The translations under genes and the position numbers were made by a program. The notes under the pieces are model-generated. The model saw only the letters and a program-made list of their open reading frames with translations, had not been told where the DNA came from and ran no database searches. DNA of 64,000 nucleotides. Source: a virus. Where the stretch lies: IMG/VR virus record IMGVR_UViG_3300037493_003260, positions 1-64,000 of that record, one strand, 5' to 3'. Positions 26,553 to 36,170 of the stretch are shown here, in pieces; position 1 is the first letter of the stretch; each line of letters begins with the position of its first letter.

Positions 26553-28295
26553 TTACAGTGCTTTACCGAATTTTGAGTCCATGCTCTTATTCAGAACATC
26601 TTCACGAACCTTCTCCTGCTCGGCAGTTAAAGGTTTGCCTGACTGCACCCACTTTAGCACTTCTGCTCGTTGATTCTGGAATTGGGAATCATCGTTGTCG
26701 GTACTGTCCGCATTCTTCTCGATTATGCGCTTTCTAGGCATCGGCTTTTTCAAAAGCTCTGTTACCGCGTCGAAACGTTTTCTCAACGTCTCCAATTCAT
26801 TCGTGACCTTTGTTAAGGATTCTTTTTCTTCCTTAGCATCAGCCAATTTCTTTGCTTCTAATTCAGCAAGTTCTCTTTTCTTCTTTTCTTCTTCTGTTTC
26901 AACGACTTCTTCTTTAGATTCAGCTGCTTCTTTAGCAGGTGTTTCAACAGCTTCCTCTTTTGGGTCTTCCTTCTTGGCCTCAATTGCAGCAGCCAATTCA
27001 GCAGGAATAGCCTTGACAACCTCGGTTGCTTCATGTGTCTTAGCCTCTGGCATCACTTCTGCAACAGCCTTTGGTGCTTCAGGAGCACTCGGAGCAACAG
27101 CAGCAGCCTCTACGGGATTACTTGTAGCAGGTAGCACTGTTCCTGTTGGTGCTTCAGGCTGAATGCTTCCAACGCTTACTACAGGAGATGCAACTACAGC
27201 AGATGCCTCAACAGCGGACGGCTTAACTTCTGGCGCATCAGTAATATTACCTGTTGCAGCCCCTGCCATGGCTTTTTCGGTAGAGCTTTCACCCAGCGCG
27301 GGTGTTGCACTTGCGTTCTCTGGAGTTGCTTTAGCCCCTGGAACAGGCCTATAAGCACCTTCAAAAGCTTTTTCAAGAGCTTCGACCTTCTTCACCAAAG
27401 TCTCGATTACTGCACTAAATTTAATCATATCTTCCGTCGTCATTTCGTTTATTCCTCCTCGGTTTGAAACGTTATGAGTTTGATAAGCAGTGCCAAGTAT
27501 AGCTTGCGCCTTCTTGTGAACAGCCTCAACTTCATCTGGAGTTAAGTTATATTTCTCCATTATTGCCAGTGCCGTTACGGCATGGACCTTATCGGACATA
27601 GGAAGCAGACGCTCTTTGATAAGCATGTCGTCTTTCTTGTACTTGCGAATGACCCCATAGCTGGAGTCTGCAAGCTGGTCAAGTTCTTCCCTGTCCAAAA
27701 CTTTTCTGGTTAAAGAATCCACTTTATCACGGTGGCTATGAATCTCAGCCATTAGCGGGTCCTCAGCCTCTGTAATAACAAGCCTATTAGAGTCCTCGAC
27801 GATTGCCGTTTGAAACGGTACTCCGTCAATGGACTTAACCAACTCAAAAGAGCATCCAGCGTTTGCTGGATTGTCTACAAGGGACAACTCATTCAAGCGG
27901 TATTTTGTGATACGGGTAACAGTGCGAGAACCGCCTGTTGCCAAGTCCTTTACAATCTGGACATTCTTGTGAACAGTCTGCCCACCAATAGAAAATCCAG
28001 TCAGTGTTCCATCCTTGACTTTCTGCCAGGTGTCTTCTGCGCCCTTGGAAATGTAAGCTTCGACCCACATCTTTTTGCTGTCATCATCAGGAATAATTTC
28101 CACAGCTTTGCCAACGGCTTTGGGTTCATGCATCTCTCGGATGTTTTTGCCCCAATTGGAAAAAGCTTCCTTACTGCCAGCATAGTCAACTATCTCGCCC
28201 TGCTTGTCCACAGATTCCGTGGTCGCCCATCCCGCCACAGTGCGCTTTTCCTCGTTTATTTTTGAAATCGGACAGTACAAATTAAAATCATTCAT
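26553..28295 (-). CDS. Prohead protease fused to scaffold-like region
   Basis: A 580-residue protein starting at ATG 28295 behind AGGAGGAAACTTAGC; the longer frame to 28454 runs through the upstream gene. Residues ~1-180 resemble the XkdF-type putative serine protease domain (PISKINEEKRTVAGWATTE, REMHEPKAVGKA, LTGFSIGGQ, LNELSLVDNPAN). The middle is Ala/Pro/Glu-rich, followed by a long Lys/Glu coiled coil (about 440-520). This looks like a head maturation protease carrying its own scaffold, placed directly before the capsid gene. Confidence 0.75.
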   Translation of the reverse strand: MNDFNLYCPISKINEEKRTVAGWATTESVDKQGEIVDYAGSKEAFSNWGKNIREMHEPKAVGKAVEIIPDDDSKKMWVEAYISKGAEDTWQKVKDGTLTGFSIGGQTVHKNVQIVKDLATGGSRTVTRITKYRLNELSLVDNPANAGCSFELVKSIDGVPFQTAIVEDSNRLVITEAEDPLMAEIHSHRDKVDSLTRKVLDREELDQLADSSYGVIRKYKKDDMLIKERLLPMSDKVHAVTALAIMEKYNLTPDEVEAVHKKAQAILGTAYQTHNVSNRGGINEMTTEDMIKFSAVIETLVKKVEALEKAFEGAYRPVPGAKATPENASATPALGESSTEKAMAGAATGNITDAPEVKPSAVEASAVVASPVVSVGSIQPEAPTGTVLPATSNPVEAAAVAPSAPEAPKAVAEVMPEAKTHEATEVVKAIPAELAAAIEAKKEDPKEEAVETPAKEAAESKEEVVETEEEKKKRELAELEAKKLADAKEEKESLTKVTNELETLRKRFDAVTELLKKPMPRKRIIEKNADSTDNDDSQFQNQRAEVLKWVQSGKPLTAEQEKVREDVLNKSMDSKFGKAL

Positions 28296-28329
28296 GCTAA
28301 GTTTCCTCCTCGGAATCTTTGTTTTATTT

Positions 28330-28611
28330 TTATTTACATCTACTGCAAAGCCATTTGCCATTTTGGTAAGTGGCCTTTGAAACTTGTTGATTGCATTTGT
28401 TACAGATGAGTGCTTTTTTCTCACCGATACCTGAGAAACCTGTAAGCCTCTCACCGTTATTCTTCAAATTTTTAAAGGCGTTGAACTTACGAGAATCGTC
28501 AATTTTACAAGTAAACGCATCCCCGCTTTCGTGTTCAACAACAAATTCGTGAGAACCTGTTCGGGTCATGCTCTTGACTGTATGCCCGTCGTCTACTTTC
28601 TTTTTAGTCAT
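28330..28611 (-). CDS. Small zinc-ribbon protein
   Basis: A 93-residue protein with a C-terminal Cys4 ribbon (ICNKC and LCSRC). The N-terminal half is basic and beta-like. It is packed between head morphogenesis and prohead protease genes, with an AGGAGAAACGGATA ribosome site. The function is unknown; a head assembly accessory or nucleic-acid binder is possible. Confidence 0.65.
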   Translation of the reverse strand: MTKKKVDDGHTVKSMTRTGSHEFVVEHESGDAFTCKIDDSRKFNAFKNLKNNGERLTGFSGIGEKKALICNKCNQQVSKATYQNGKWLCSRCK

Positions 28612-28623
28612 TATCCGTTTCTC

Positions 28624-29520
28624 CTAGGGTGCTACAATCTGGTCGCCATAGCGTAAATCACAACGACATCTCGAAAGACAATTTTGATTTCCGTACTCAG
28701 CTAAAAATTCATCTAGCGTAAACCATTTGCCTGAGTTTGCCTCGCAACCGTCGCAAACTTCGCCACCCTTTCCTTCGTCTGGGTGTATGCTCCAAATGCC
28801 ACCTTTAATTACTCTGTGCCCCTCGGAGGGCTTTGCTTCTTTTAGTGCTCCAATTGTTCCTGCCACTGCAGCTCCAACAATGGCTGCTGCATACATGAGT
28901 GCTCGGCTAAGCTTTGGAGTCTTGACACTGTTGTCGATTGCTTCCATGAGTGCATCATGGGTAGGATACTCTTGGTCTAAAACTTCATCCAGTCCATCGT
29001 TAATGTCATTTCCAAAGCCAGTAAGATACTCAGCGTTATCACTCAACAAGTCTTCGACTTCGGCATCGTTTTCAGGAGTAGTATCCGAATCGACCTCTTG
29101 CCCACTGATGACCTGCCCCCGCATTTTACCAGTTTCATAAGCGGCATAATACGGTTTCTCGGCTGCGTCAGCCAACGAAACCAGCAAACCTGCTACGGCC
29201 CCGTGAACTTTGCTTTTTTGTTCATCAGAGGCTTTGTAAGTTTCCTCTTTAGCAATATCTTGCAAGGCTTCTTTGACATCCTTAAAAGACCGATTCCAAA
29301 CCCGTGTAATTTTTCGTTCGTACGCTGCAATGATTTTGTTGAGTTTCCTAGTTACTTTTGGTTCAATAGCATCCCGTTTAAAAATAAGTTTAGGGTCACC
29401 ATTAAACTCGACTGCCGAAACTTTAGGGTACGATTCAGGAGACGTAATAAAAGTCACGCTATCATTATAGTGCAATCTGGCTTCCTTAATATCCATCGGC
29501 TTATCGAATTTAAGAATCAT
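28624..29520 (-). CDS. Head morphogenesis protein (SPP1 gp7/Mu gpF type)
   Basis: A 298-residue protein. The C-terminal part shows the family pattern CDGCEANSGKWFTLDEF then CLSRCRCDLRYG. The long helical N-terminal part includes LNKIIAAYERKITRVWNRSF. I chose ATG 29520 because GAGGTG stands before it and it follows the upstream stop (29525) directly; a TTG at 29535 is the alternative. Proteins of this family accompany the portal and are packed in the head. Confidence 0.75.
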   Translation of the reverse strand: MILKFDKPMDIKEARLHYNDSVTFITSPESYPKVSAVEFNGDPKLIFKRDAIEPKVTRKLNKIIAAYERKITRVWNRSFKDVKEALQDIAKEETYKASDEQKSKVHGAVAGLLVSLADAAEKPYYAAYETGKMRGQVISGQEVDSDTTPENDAEVEDLLSDNAEYLTGFGNDINDGLDEVLDQEYPTHDALMEAIDNSVKTPKLSRALMYAAAIVGAAVAGTIGALKEAKPSEGHRVIKGGIWSIHPDEGKGGEVCDGCEANSGKWFTLDEFLAEYGNQNCLSRCRCDLRYGDQIVAP

Positions 29521-29524
29521 TAAG

Positions 29525-30235
29525 TTACACCTCAATGCTTTGCGTACTACCGTCTAGTTGCAAGCAATTATTTAGTTTTCCTGCAATCCATGCAGGAGAA
29601 TTTACAGTTTGTCCGTGTCTCATATTACCAGAACTGTCGCTTACAGCGATTCCTGTAGCTTCATTTAAATGGTACTGTAAGTATGCGGGTCCAAATAAAG
29701 TTTCTGTTCCCGCGCCTGCAGCATATCTTTGAGCTACTTCTGAAGCAGTTAAAACTCTAGGATATATGATTACCTCGTCAATCCGTCCTGGTAAGTTACC
29801 AGCCCCATACGATGTCCCAATACGCAGCTTTTCTGAATTTTGTATTGTGGCAGTCAGATTGTCCCCCACAACTGAGAGAGTTTTTACTGCGCCATTTACA
29901 TAACCTTTAATACCACTAGCTAGGCTACTTCCATTGTAAGTAAAAATAATGTGTACCCAGGTATTAAACGCAAATATGCCAGAAGCAGTACGGCAATTTA
30001 TAAAATTGTTTGCTCCATTATCGGAACATAGCGATAATCCGATATTACGTCCTGTCCATGTTTGAAGTAGCCACCCACGAAGTAGGGGGCTAGGTCCCAT
30101 ATGATTAACCAAACCACAAGCTTTCATGGAGGTTTGATAAAACCAACATTCCACGCTAAACGGAACATTGCGCTCAAAGTTCCCTATAATTTCTGGGGCC
30201 AAACTACTATACGTTTTTATTCCTAAAGCGTGCAT
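29525..30235 (-). CDS. LamG/concanavalin-like domain protein
   Basis: A 236-residue protein. The stretch VECWFYQTS, then WVHIIFTYNG, IKGYVNGAVK, LRIGTSYGAGNLPGRIDEVI and YPRVLTASEVAQRY is the standard pattern of a LamG-like jelly-roll. These domains bind carbohydrate. It follows the beta-helix fibre gene, so a receptor- or cell-wall-binding role on the virion is likely. It has a strong AAGGAGAAACCCAT ribosome site. Confidence 0.8.
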   Translation of the reverse strand: MHALGIKTYSSLAPEIIGNFERNVPFSVECWFYQTSMKACGLVNHMGPSPLLRGWLLQTWTGRNIGLSLCSDNGANNFINCRTASGIFAFNTWVHIIFTYNGSSLASGIKGYVNGAVKTLSVVGDNLTATIQNSEKLRIGTSYGAGNLPGRIDEVIIYPRVLTASEVAQRYAAGAGTETLFGPAYLQYHLNEATGIAVSDSSGNMRHGQTVNSPAWIAGKLNNCLQLDGSTQSIEV

Positions 30236-30262
30236 ATGGGTTTCTCCTTGTATGCATTTTTA

Positions 30263-31840
<1,578 letters not shown>

Positions 31841-31857
31841 TTAATTTAATTCTCCTT

Positions 31858-32088
31858 TTAGTTTACAACTTTTATGGAGGCGGTACCGTCTCCATTATCC
31901 TCGGCTGCAAGGGGAAGGTAGCCTGTGATTTGGCCGCCAGCATCCACAATCGCAATCATCGGGACATAAGTGCTTTTCATATTCTCGTCATAGGGAATCG
32001 CAGGGACTGGCTGTTGCACAGCTGCCATCTGGACATCCTGAGGACGAGTTGTTAATCGTTGAAAAATTTTCTTTAAAAAAGTAAACAT
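31858..32088 (-). CDS. Small protein homologous to fibre N-terminus
   Basis: A 76-residue protein starting MFTFLKKIFQRL at 32088 behind AAAGGAGTCTTA; the longer frame starts inside the GIY-YIG gene. Residues ~25-76 (PAIPYDENMKSTYVPMI... [12 protein letters not shown]) match the fibre at 30263. The first 15 residues are basic and amphipathic. It may be an adaptor competing with, or docking, the fibre N-terminus. Confidence 0.65.
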   Translation of the reverse strand: MFTFLKKIFQRLTTRPQDVQMAAVQQPVPAIPYDENMKSTYVPMIAIVDAGGQITGYLPLAAEDNGDGTASIKVVN

Positions 32089-32366
32089 TAAGACTCCTTT
32101 TTGTGCTGAGAAAGCCATCGTTTAAGACTAGCCCTTATTTTTAATTTTGTTTCCTTAGTTAATGTTGCACCACCTGGGACTGCTTCTAAAACTAGCATTT
32201 CTGGGTATAGCTGCTGCTTTCTTAAAAGCCTTACCCAACGATGTTTGTAAGTATCAGTTACAACAGTATGGCAATGGGCATAAAGTCTCTGTTCTAAATT
32301 GGCAGTCTGTCCAACGTATCGTACTTCTTTTGTAACTGGATGGCGTAACACATAAATATAAATCAT
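32088..32366 (-). CDS. GIY-YIG homing endonuclease
   Basis: A 92-residue protein. The GIY-YIG core is IYVLRHP...VRYVGQT with a downstream Arg (EQRLYAH). The C-terminal TLTKETKLKIRASLKRW is a NUMOD3-type DNA-binding segment. It sits between the portal and fibre genes, overlapping both by one to a few bases, which is typical of free-standing homing genes. Confidence 0.85.
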   Translation of the reverse strand: MIYIYVLRHPVTKEVRYVGQTANLEQRLYAHCHTVVTDTYKHRWVRLLRKQQLYPEMLVLEAVPGGATLTKETKLKIRASLKRWLSQHKKES

Positions 32367-34210
32367 TACTTTTCTTTAGAAGACTCGTTATCAAAAAATC
32401 CGATACGGAGCGTGGCGTTAATTCCTTGTTTTTTCAAGGTATCAATAGTTTTGTCCAGCTGCTCGTATTGTTTTTTGGTTTTCTGTGACCGATTTACTTT
32501 TATGTTTAAATTACCTTCGTTTTGTTTTTGCTCATGGATAGTAGGCCGCCCTGCGTCGCCATTAACTTGTGGCTCAGGTTTCGGTCCAGGAGTATCACCT
32601 GGAATAGAGGCATCTTCCATGCCTGGTTCTGTGGGCATTCCTGGCATCGGAGGCATCCCTGGGGCAACGCCCATTCCAGGAATTGCTGCGGTCGGGTCAA
32701 TCTTTTGTTCGTCAAGTTTATCCAAGTCACTCACGGGCAGCATTCCGACGGCACCCTTAATAGTGTACTCGTCGCCGCCTTCAATTGGCTTGAGGCCGAG
32801 TTTCGTTCGACGTTCATTAATAGAAATCACGCCCGTATCAATGTCGATTTTGTCAATCTGGGCACCCTGGATATTTTCTTTTGCGTCTTCAGTGTTCCAG
32901 GCAAATTTTACGTCGGTAAACTTAAATTCAGTCTTTACAATCTCTTCGTTAAAATACGACTGTAGCAAATTTAGTAGATTATTAACCCCGCGTGCTTTTG
33001 AGAGTTCAACCTGGGATTCCAGATTGGCTTTTCCGAAATCTAGAGTAAACCCAATATCCTGTGGACAAAGCCCATAGCAAGCACATTTAACAGAGGTGGT
33101 CCACTTAAGGTATTCCATCATCTGCATGTCCTGATTTGTTTGGACTCGCATTGGAATAAACTGCATCTTGTCAGAGCCTGACGCAAACACAATCTTGTGT
33201 GCTCCGCCACGACCAAGGACTTCGTTCTCCCACATCTTTTGGAAGATAGCCCGTTGGTCTTCAGTAACACTCTCTCCCAGATTTAAAACGCCTGGGGGCA
33301 CATTGGAATGCTTAAAATATTCGATGTTGTATTCATCAGCGTACAGACTGGCCGTAATAATATAAGCTGCAACTTCAAGTGGACTAAGACCGTATCCTGT
33401 GTGCTGGGGATTCTGGGTAATATATAGAAGCTCGTCATTGGCGAACTCAGCTCTGAGAACACCTTTGTCTTCCCAGGCATAGGCTGCCTCTGGGGACGCA
33501 GGGGCGGTGCCATCTTCGTTTCGGTACAGTTTAACTTCTTGGCCAGGGACTGTGTAAAGCTCTGCAAGGTCTCCATGGTAATTATAGTTCTTTACCAAAG
33601 CCCCTGCATCAAAAATAAGGATGTCTTCCAATAGTAATTCAAGCAAAATCCTAAAGGAGGAGTCTGTGTCACTGGGATGCTCAAAGATATTCTTGACTTT
33701 GTATTTGTGTGACTCGGCAGTATCTCGCACTTTCCGAATCATAATTTTAAAAACCCAGCGAATGCGGTCACGTCTTTGGCTATCGTTGATACCTGTATCA
33801 TCCAAAATCACGTCTACCTTATGCTGAACTTCCTCTTTCAAATCCTTGCTTAGAATCTCGGATTCAAAATCAGGGGTATCAAATTCGTAGGGATTGATGT
33901 AGGCTAAAAGCAGATTTTCCCAACGGTCAAGTTCAGCCTCAACAGCGTCGGTATCGGGCACAATATCCCATGCCACGTTGCTGATGTAGCCTTTTAGAGT
34001 ACGCCGAATCGCCCAGGCAATTGGGTCAGTATTCGCCAGTCTCTTGAGGGTTTCACTATTCAAAACAAAAGTCTTCTGTTGTTTCTTGTTTAGAATAGTA
34101 TTGCTAAAAGCAAATAACCCTTTGCGAGGCATCGGGTTTTCACGCCCAGGGGCGGGCCTGAATGCTTTGTTTAAATTGTTTGTTAAACTTTTGAAGAAGT
34201 CGTTAGCCAT
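32366..34210 (-). CDS. Portal protein
   Basis: A 614-residue protein. Portal hallmarks are DPIAWAIRRTLKGYISNVAW near the N-terminus, the central YGLSPLEVAAYIITASLYADEYNIEYF with PPGVLNLGESV, and KANLESQVELSKARGV before the C-terminal helical region. The last ~110 residues are Pro/Met/Gly-rich and then basic. It forms the dodecameric DNA entry ring at one capsid vertex and docks the terminase. It lies upstream of the head morphogenesis and capsid genes, though separated by fibre genes. Confidence 0.85.
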   Translation of the reverse strand: MANDFFKSLTNNLNKAFRPAPGRENPMPRKGLFAFSNTILNKKQQKTFVLNSETLKRLANTDPIAWAIRRTLKGYISNVAWDIVPDTDAVEAELDRWENLLLAYINPYEFDTPDFESEILSKDLKEEVQHKVDVILDDTGINDSQRRDRIRWVFKIMIRKVRDTAESHKYKVKNIFEHPSDTDSSFRILLELLLEDILIFDAGALVKNYNYHGDLAELYTVPGQEVKLYRNEDGTAPASPEAAYAWEDKGVLRAEFANDELLYITQNPQHTGYGLSPLEVAAYIITASLYADEYNIEYFKHSNVPPGVLNLGESVTEDQRAIFQKMWENEVLGRGGAHKIVFASGSDKMQFIPMRVQTNQDMQMMEYLKWTTSVKCACYGLCPQDIGFTLDFGKANLESQVELSKARGVNNLLNLLQSYFNEEIVKTEFKFTDVKFAWNTEDAKENIQGAQIDKIDIDTGVISINERRTKLGLKPIEGGDEYTIKGAVGMLPVSDLDKLDEQKIDPTAAIPGMGVAPGMPPMPGMPTEPGMEDASIPGDTPGPKPEPQVNGDAGRPTIHEQKQNEGNLNIKVNRSQKTKKQYEQLDKTIDTLKKQGINATLRIGFFDNESSKEK

Positions 34211-34212
34211 GT

Positions 34213-34635
34213 TTATATCCTTTTGGAAGAACTATAATCTGCATTTTTCTCTAGAGCCTTTACTAGGGCAATGATAATTTCATGTTCTAATTTTTCGATT
34301 TGAATAGTGTAAACAGCCCGTGCTTTTTTATCAGCTATATGCTTTGAAAGAATGTCATCCACAAGAGAAAGAAGCCGATTTAAACGAACGTGCAAAAGTT
34401 CATGTATGATTGTATTATCAATTTCGTTTGGGTCTTTTTTCAGAATGCGCTTGTTTAAAAACATTGCTGCAGAACGGGTTTCTTCATCAGTGCTTACGTA
34501 TCCAAAAGTATCATAATCCGCAGACCCTTGCTTTTTCTTTCCAACCACTAAGCTAATGCTGTAGTCGCTAACCCCTAGCATATTTGCGAATTTGACGAGT
34601 CGTTGTTTTAAGTCTTTTTCAAAAGAACGTATCAT
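34213..34635 (-). CDS. Putative HExxH zinc metallopeptidase
   Basis: A 140-residue protein with IIHELLHVRL at about residue 77, an HExxH zinc motif in a helix preceded by hydrophobic residues. A third ligand is not obvious. The gene is directly upstream of the portal with two bases between them. It may be a small protease of unknown target; without the third ligand the activity is uncertain. Confidence 0.6.
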   Translation of the reverse strand: MIRSFEKDLKQRLVKFANMLGVSDYSISLVVGKKKQGSADYDTFGYVSTDEETRSAAMFLNKRILKKDPNEIDNTIIHELLHVRLNRLLSLVDDILSKHIADKKARAVYTIQIEKLEHEIIIALVKALEKNADYSSSKRI

Positions 34636-34832
34636 TACTTGGGTACCCGACGATACTTCGTGTCATTCTGCTTTCTAGCGTTTTGCCGCTTGATATTTGC
34701 GTTGTACTTTTTTAGTGCAAAATGGAAATCTAGAATATCGTCCCAAGAGATAGCGGCTTGCCCTGAAGCTATCTTTTCGGCAATCTCATTGAATTCCTCT
34801 GGGTATTTGGGTTTTTCAAAATAATTAGTCAT
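34635..34832 (-). CDS. Small hypothetical protein
   Basis: A 65-residue protein starting MTNYFEKPKY at 34832. It is helical, with a basic C-terminus (KRQNARKQNDTKYRR). The stop overlaps the next start (TAATG). The function is unknown. Confidence 0.6.
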   Translation of the reverse strand: MTNYFEKPKYPEEFNEIAEKIASGQAAISWDDILDFHFALKKYNANIKRQNARKQNDTKYRRVPK

Positions 34833-34874
34833 GGGAAAAGAACCTAAGTACAAAAATTTACAAAATCTTTAAAA

Positions 34875-35168
34875 CTATTGGTTAGGTCCAGCTTGATAGT
34901 ACGACCCAACATTTGGTGAATCGCTGCATGTTCCCATACCCACAGGGGGTGTAATTTTATTCGAGTTCACTGGCTGTTTTTGCTTTTGACCATGAGCCAT
35001 GTGCCGATTCTTGCTGCCAGCTAAATCTTCACGAACCAGCTCAAGGCCAACCACGGGTGTAGCTGAAGTTTCCTTCGACAGCACCGAAAGCTGACCGCAA
35101 AGGTCACGCAATTTTTCTAGAAGCCTCAGCCGAGCAATGCTATCCACAGTCTTAAAATACCTTTGCAA
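34875..35168 (-). CDS. Small protein sharing a capsid N-arm motif
   Basis: About 90 residues. The start is uncertain: TTG 35168 or GTG 35147. Residues ~37-50 read TPVVGLELVREDL, matching TPVDGLMLVREDL in capsid exon 1 at 11 of 13 positions, with a similar preceding helix (LEKLRDLCGQL). The second half is Gln/Asn/Pro/Gly-rich and looks disordered. It overlaps the upstream gene by 17 bases. It may bind the same partner as the capsid N-arm. Confidence 0.6.
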   Translation of the reverse strand: MQRYFKTVDSIARLRLLEKLRDLCGQLSVLSKETSATPVVGLELVREDLAGSKNRHMAHGQKQKQPVNSNKITPPVGMGTCSDSPNVGSYYQAGPNQ

Positions 35169-35478
35169 CTTTCAAAATTTGGATAACAGTCCAGGTCACA
35201 GCTGCAAGGGCTGTGGCAACTTTTACAACACTTGATAAAAACTCAGATACACCTGTAGATTTCATAAACTTTGTTTCAACGGGTTGCAAACGAGCTTCTA
35301 TGTGTGCGTGTTGTTCTTTGTTGTTTTCATCGAAGGTTGTCAGGGCTACCTTAATATCCTCTAAAGCGTGAGGCAGATGATTAGTCACCTGGGTCTTGAT
35401 GGAAGCAACGTCAGATTTCAAGTCCGACACTTCGGCCTTTACTGCATTTACTTCATCGTGCATTTCCTTGTATCCCAT
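35152..35478 (-). CDS. Coiled-coil protein with C-terminal membrane span (XhlA-like)
   Basis: A 108-residue protein. Residues ~5-70 form a coiled coil (VNAVKAEVSDLKSDVASI and on). Residues ~82-103 form a membrane span (VVKVATALAAVTWTVIQIL). This layout is that of the XhlA/haemolysin family linked to holins. A strong AAAGGAACCTT ribosome site precedes it. No endolysin is identifiable nearby, so the lysis role is tentative. Confidence 0.6.
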   Translation of the reverse strand: MGYKEMHDEVNAVKAEVSDLKSDVASIKTQVTNHLPHALEDIKVALTTFDENNKEQHAHIEARLQPVETKFMKSTGVSEFLSSVVKVATALAAVTWTVIQILKVAKVF

Positions 35479-35487
35479 AAGGTTCCT

Positions 35488-35823
35488 TTATCGTAAGTTA
35501 TTTAACGAATATTTGTTGGCCTCTAATACAGAAGCCCAATCACTAAATTTACATACTGAATGGTCAATAGCTAAATCAAATCGTGGTTTATTGCAAAGAA
35601 TGTTGTTATAAGGAATTTTATTTTTTTGAAGCCATACCTCTGTTGATGGGCCAAGACTTGCATCCCGACAGGTATAAATTAAGATGCGGTGTCCCAGGCT
35701 GGCCATTTTGTCTATGGCTTCCTTTGCGCCTGGAATTAGCGTGCAATATTCTACTTCTGAAAGAGCCATGTAATTTGGCAACGGCGTGCTAATTACGTTA
35801 TCGACTTCGATAGCGATAATCAT
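35488..35823 (-). CDS. HAD-like phosphatase with altered nucleophile motif
   Basis: A 111-residue protein matching small phage HAD hydrolases: motif II region LIYTCRD, motif III Lys in NKPRFD and motif IV DLAIDH. Motif I reads AIEVDNVI, so the nucleophilic first Asp of DxD is Glu, and the IDD of motif IV is IDH. It may be inactive or have a binding role. It overlaps its upstream neighbour by four bases (ATGA). Confidence 0.65.
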   Translation of the reverse strand: MIIAIEVDNVISTPLPNYMALSEVEYCTLIPGAKEAIDKMASLGHRILIYTCRDASLGPSTEVWLQKNKIPYNNILCNKPRFDLAIDHSVCKFSDWASVLEANKYSLNNLR

Positions 35824-36170
35824 TTTTTGTTAATAGCTGTCCGTTTTACAAACGCCTTGAGCAGCCCTCTTTCGATGAGTTCGTCGTTGTAAGATGTGTC
35901 TTTTCCAGAAAGATAAAGGAACGCAAGATATGTTCCAGATTTCTCGGACTTTAAAGACTTGACGGTTACCTCTTTGTTAAGAAGTTTTTCGGTCAGTGTT
36001 TTCTTTATAAGCGTTGCCTTTTCAGGATTTTTATTTCCACGAAATTCCAAAAAGTCTATTCCTGCAAGCCGAAACTCTTGGTTTTTTAATACTCCGAAAC
36101 CCAGGTCAACAGTAAGGATAAGGCATTCCTCGCTGATAATTTCTGTTACAAGTGCCAGATATTTATGCAT
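35820..36170 (-). CDS. Staphylococcal nuclease-like (SNase) domain protein
   Basis: A 116-residue single SNase-type OB fold: FRLAGIDFLEFRG carries the Arg-35, Asp-40 and Glu-43 equivalents, and NDELIERGLLKAF is the typical last helix. The calcium-binding GDT is replaced (SEECLILT), and the second catalytic Arg (YGR) reads SGT, so nuclease activity is doubtful. It overlaps the end of the subtilisin gene by eight bases. Confidence 0.65.
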   Translation of the reverse strand: MHKYLALVTEIISEECLILTVDLGFGVLKNQEFRLAGIDFLEFRGNKNPEKATLIKKTLTEKLLNKEVTVKSLKSEKSGTYLAFLYLSGKDTSYNDELIERGLLKAFVKRTAINKK

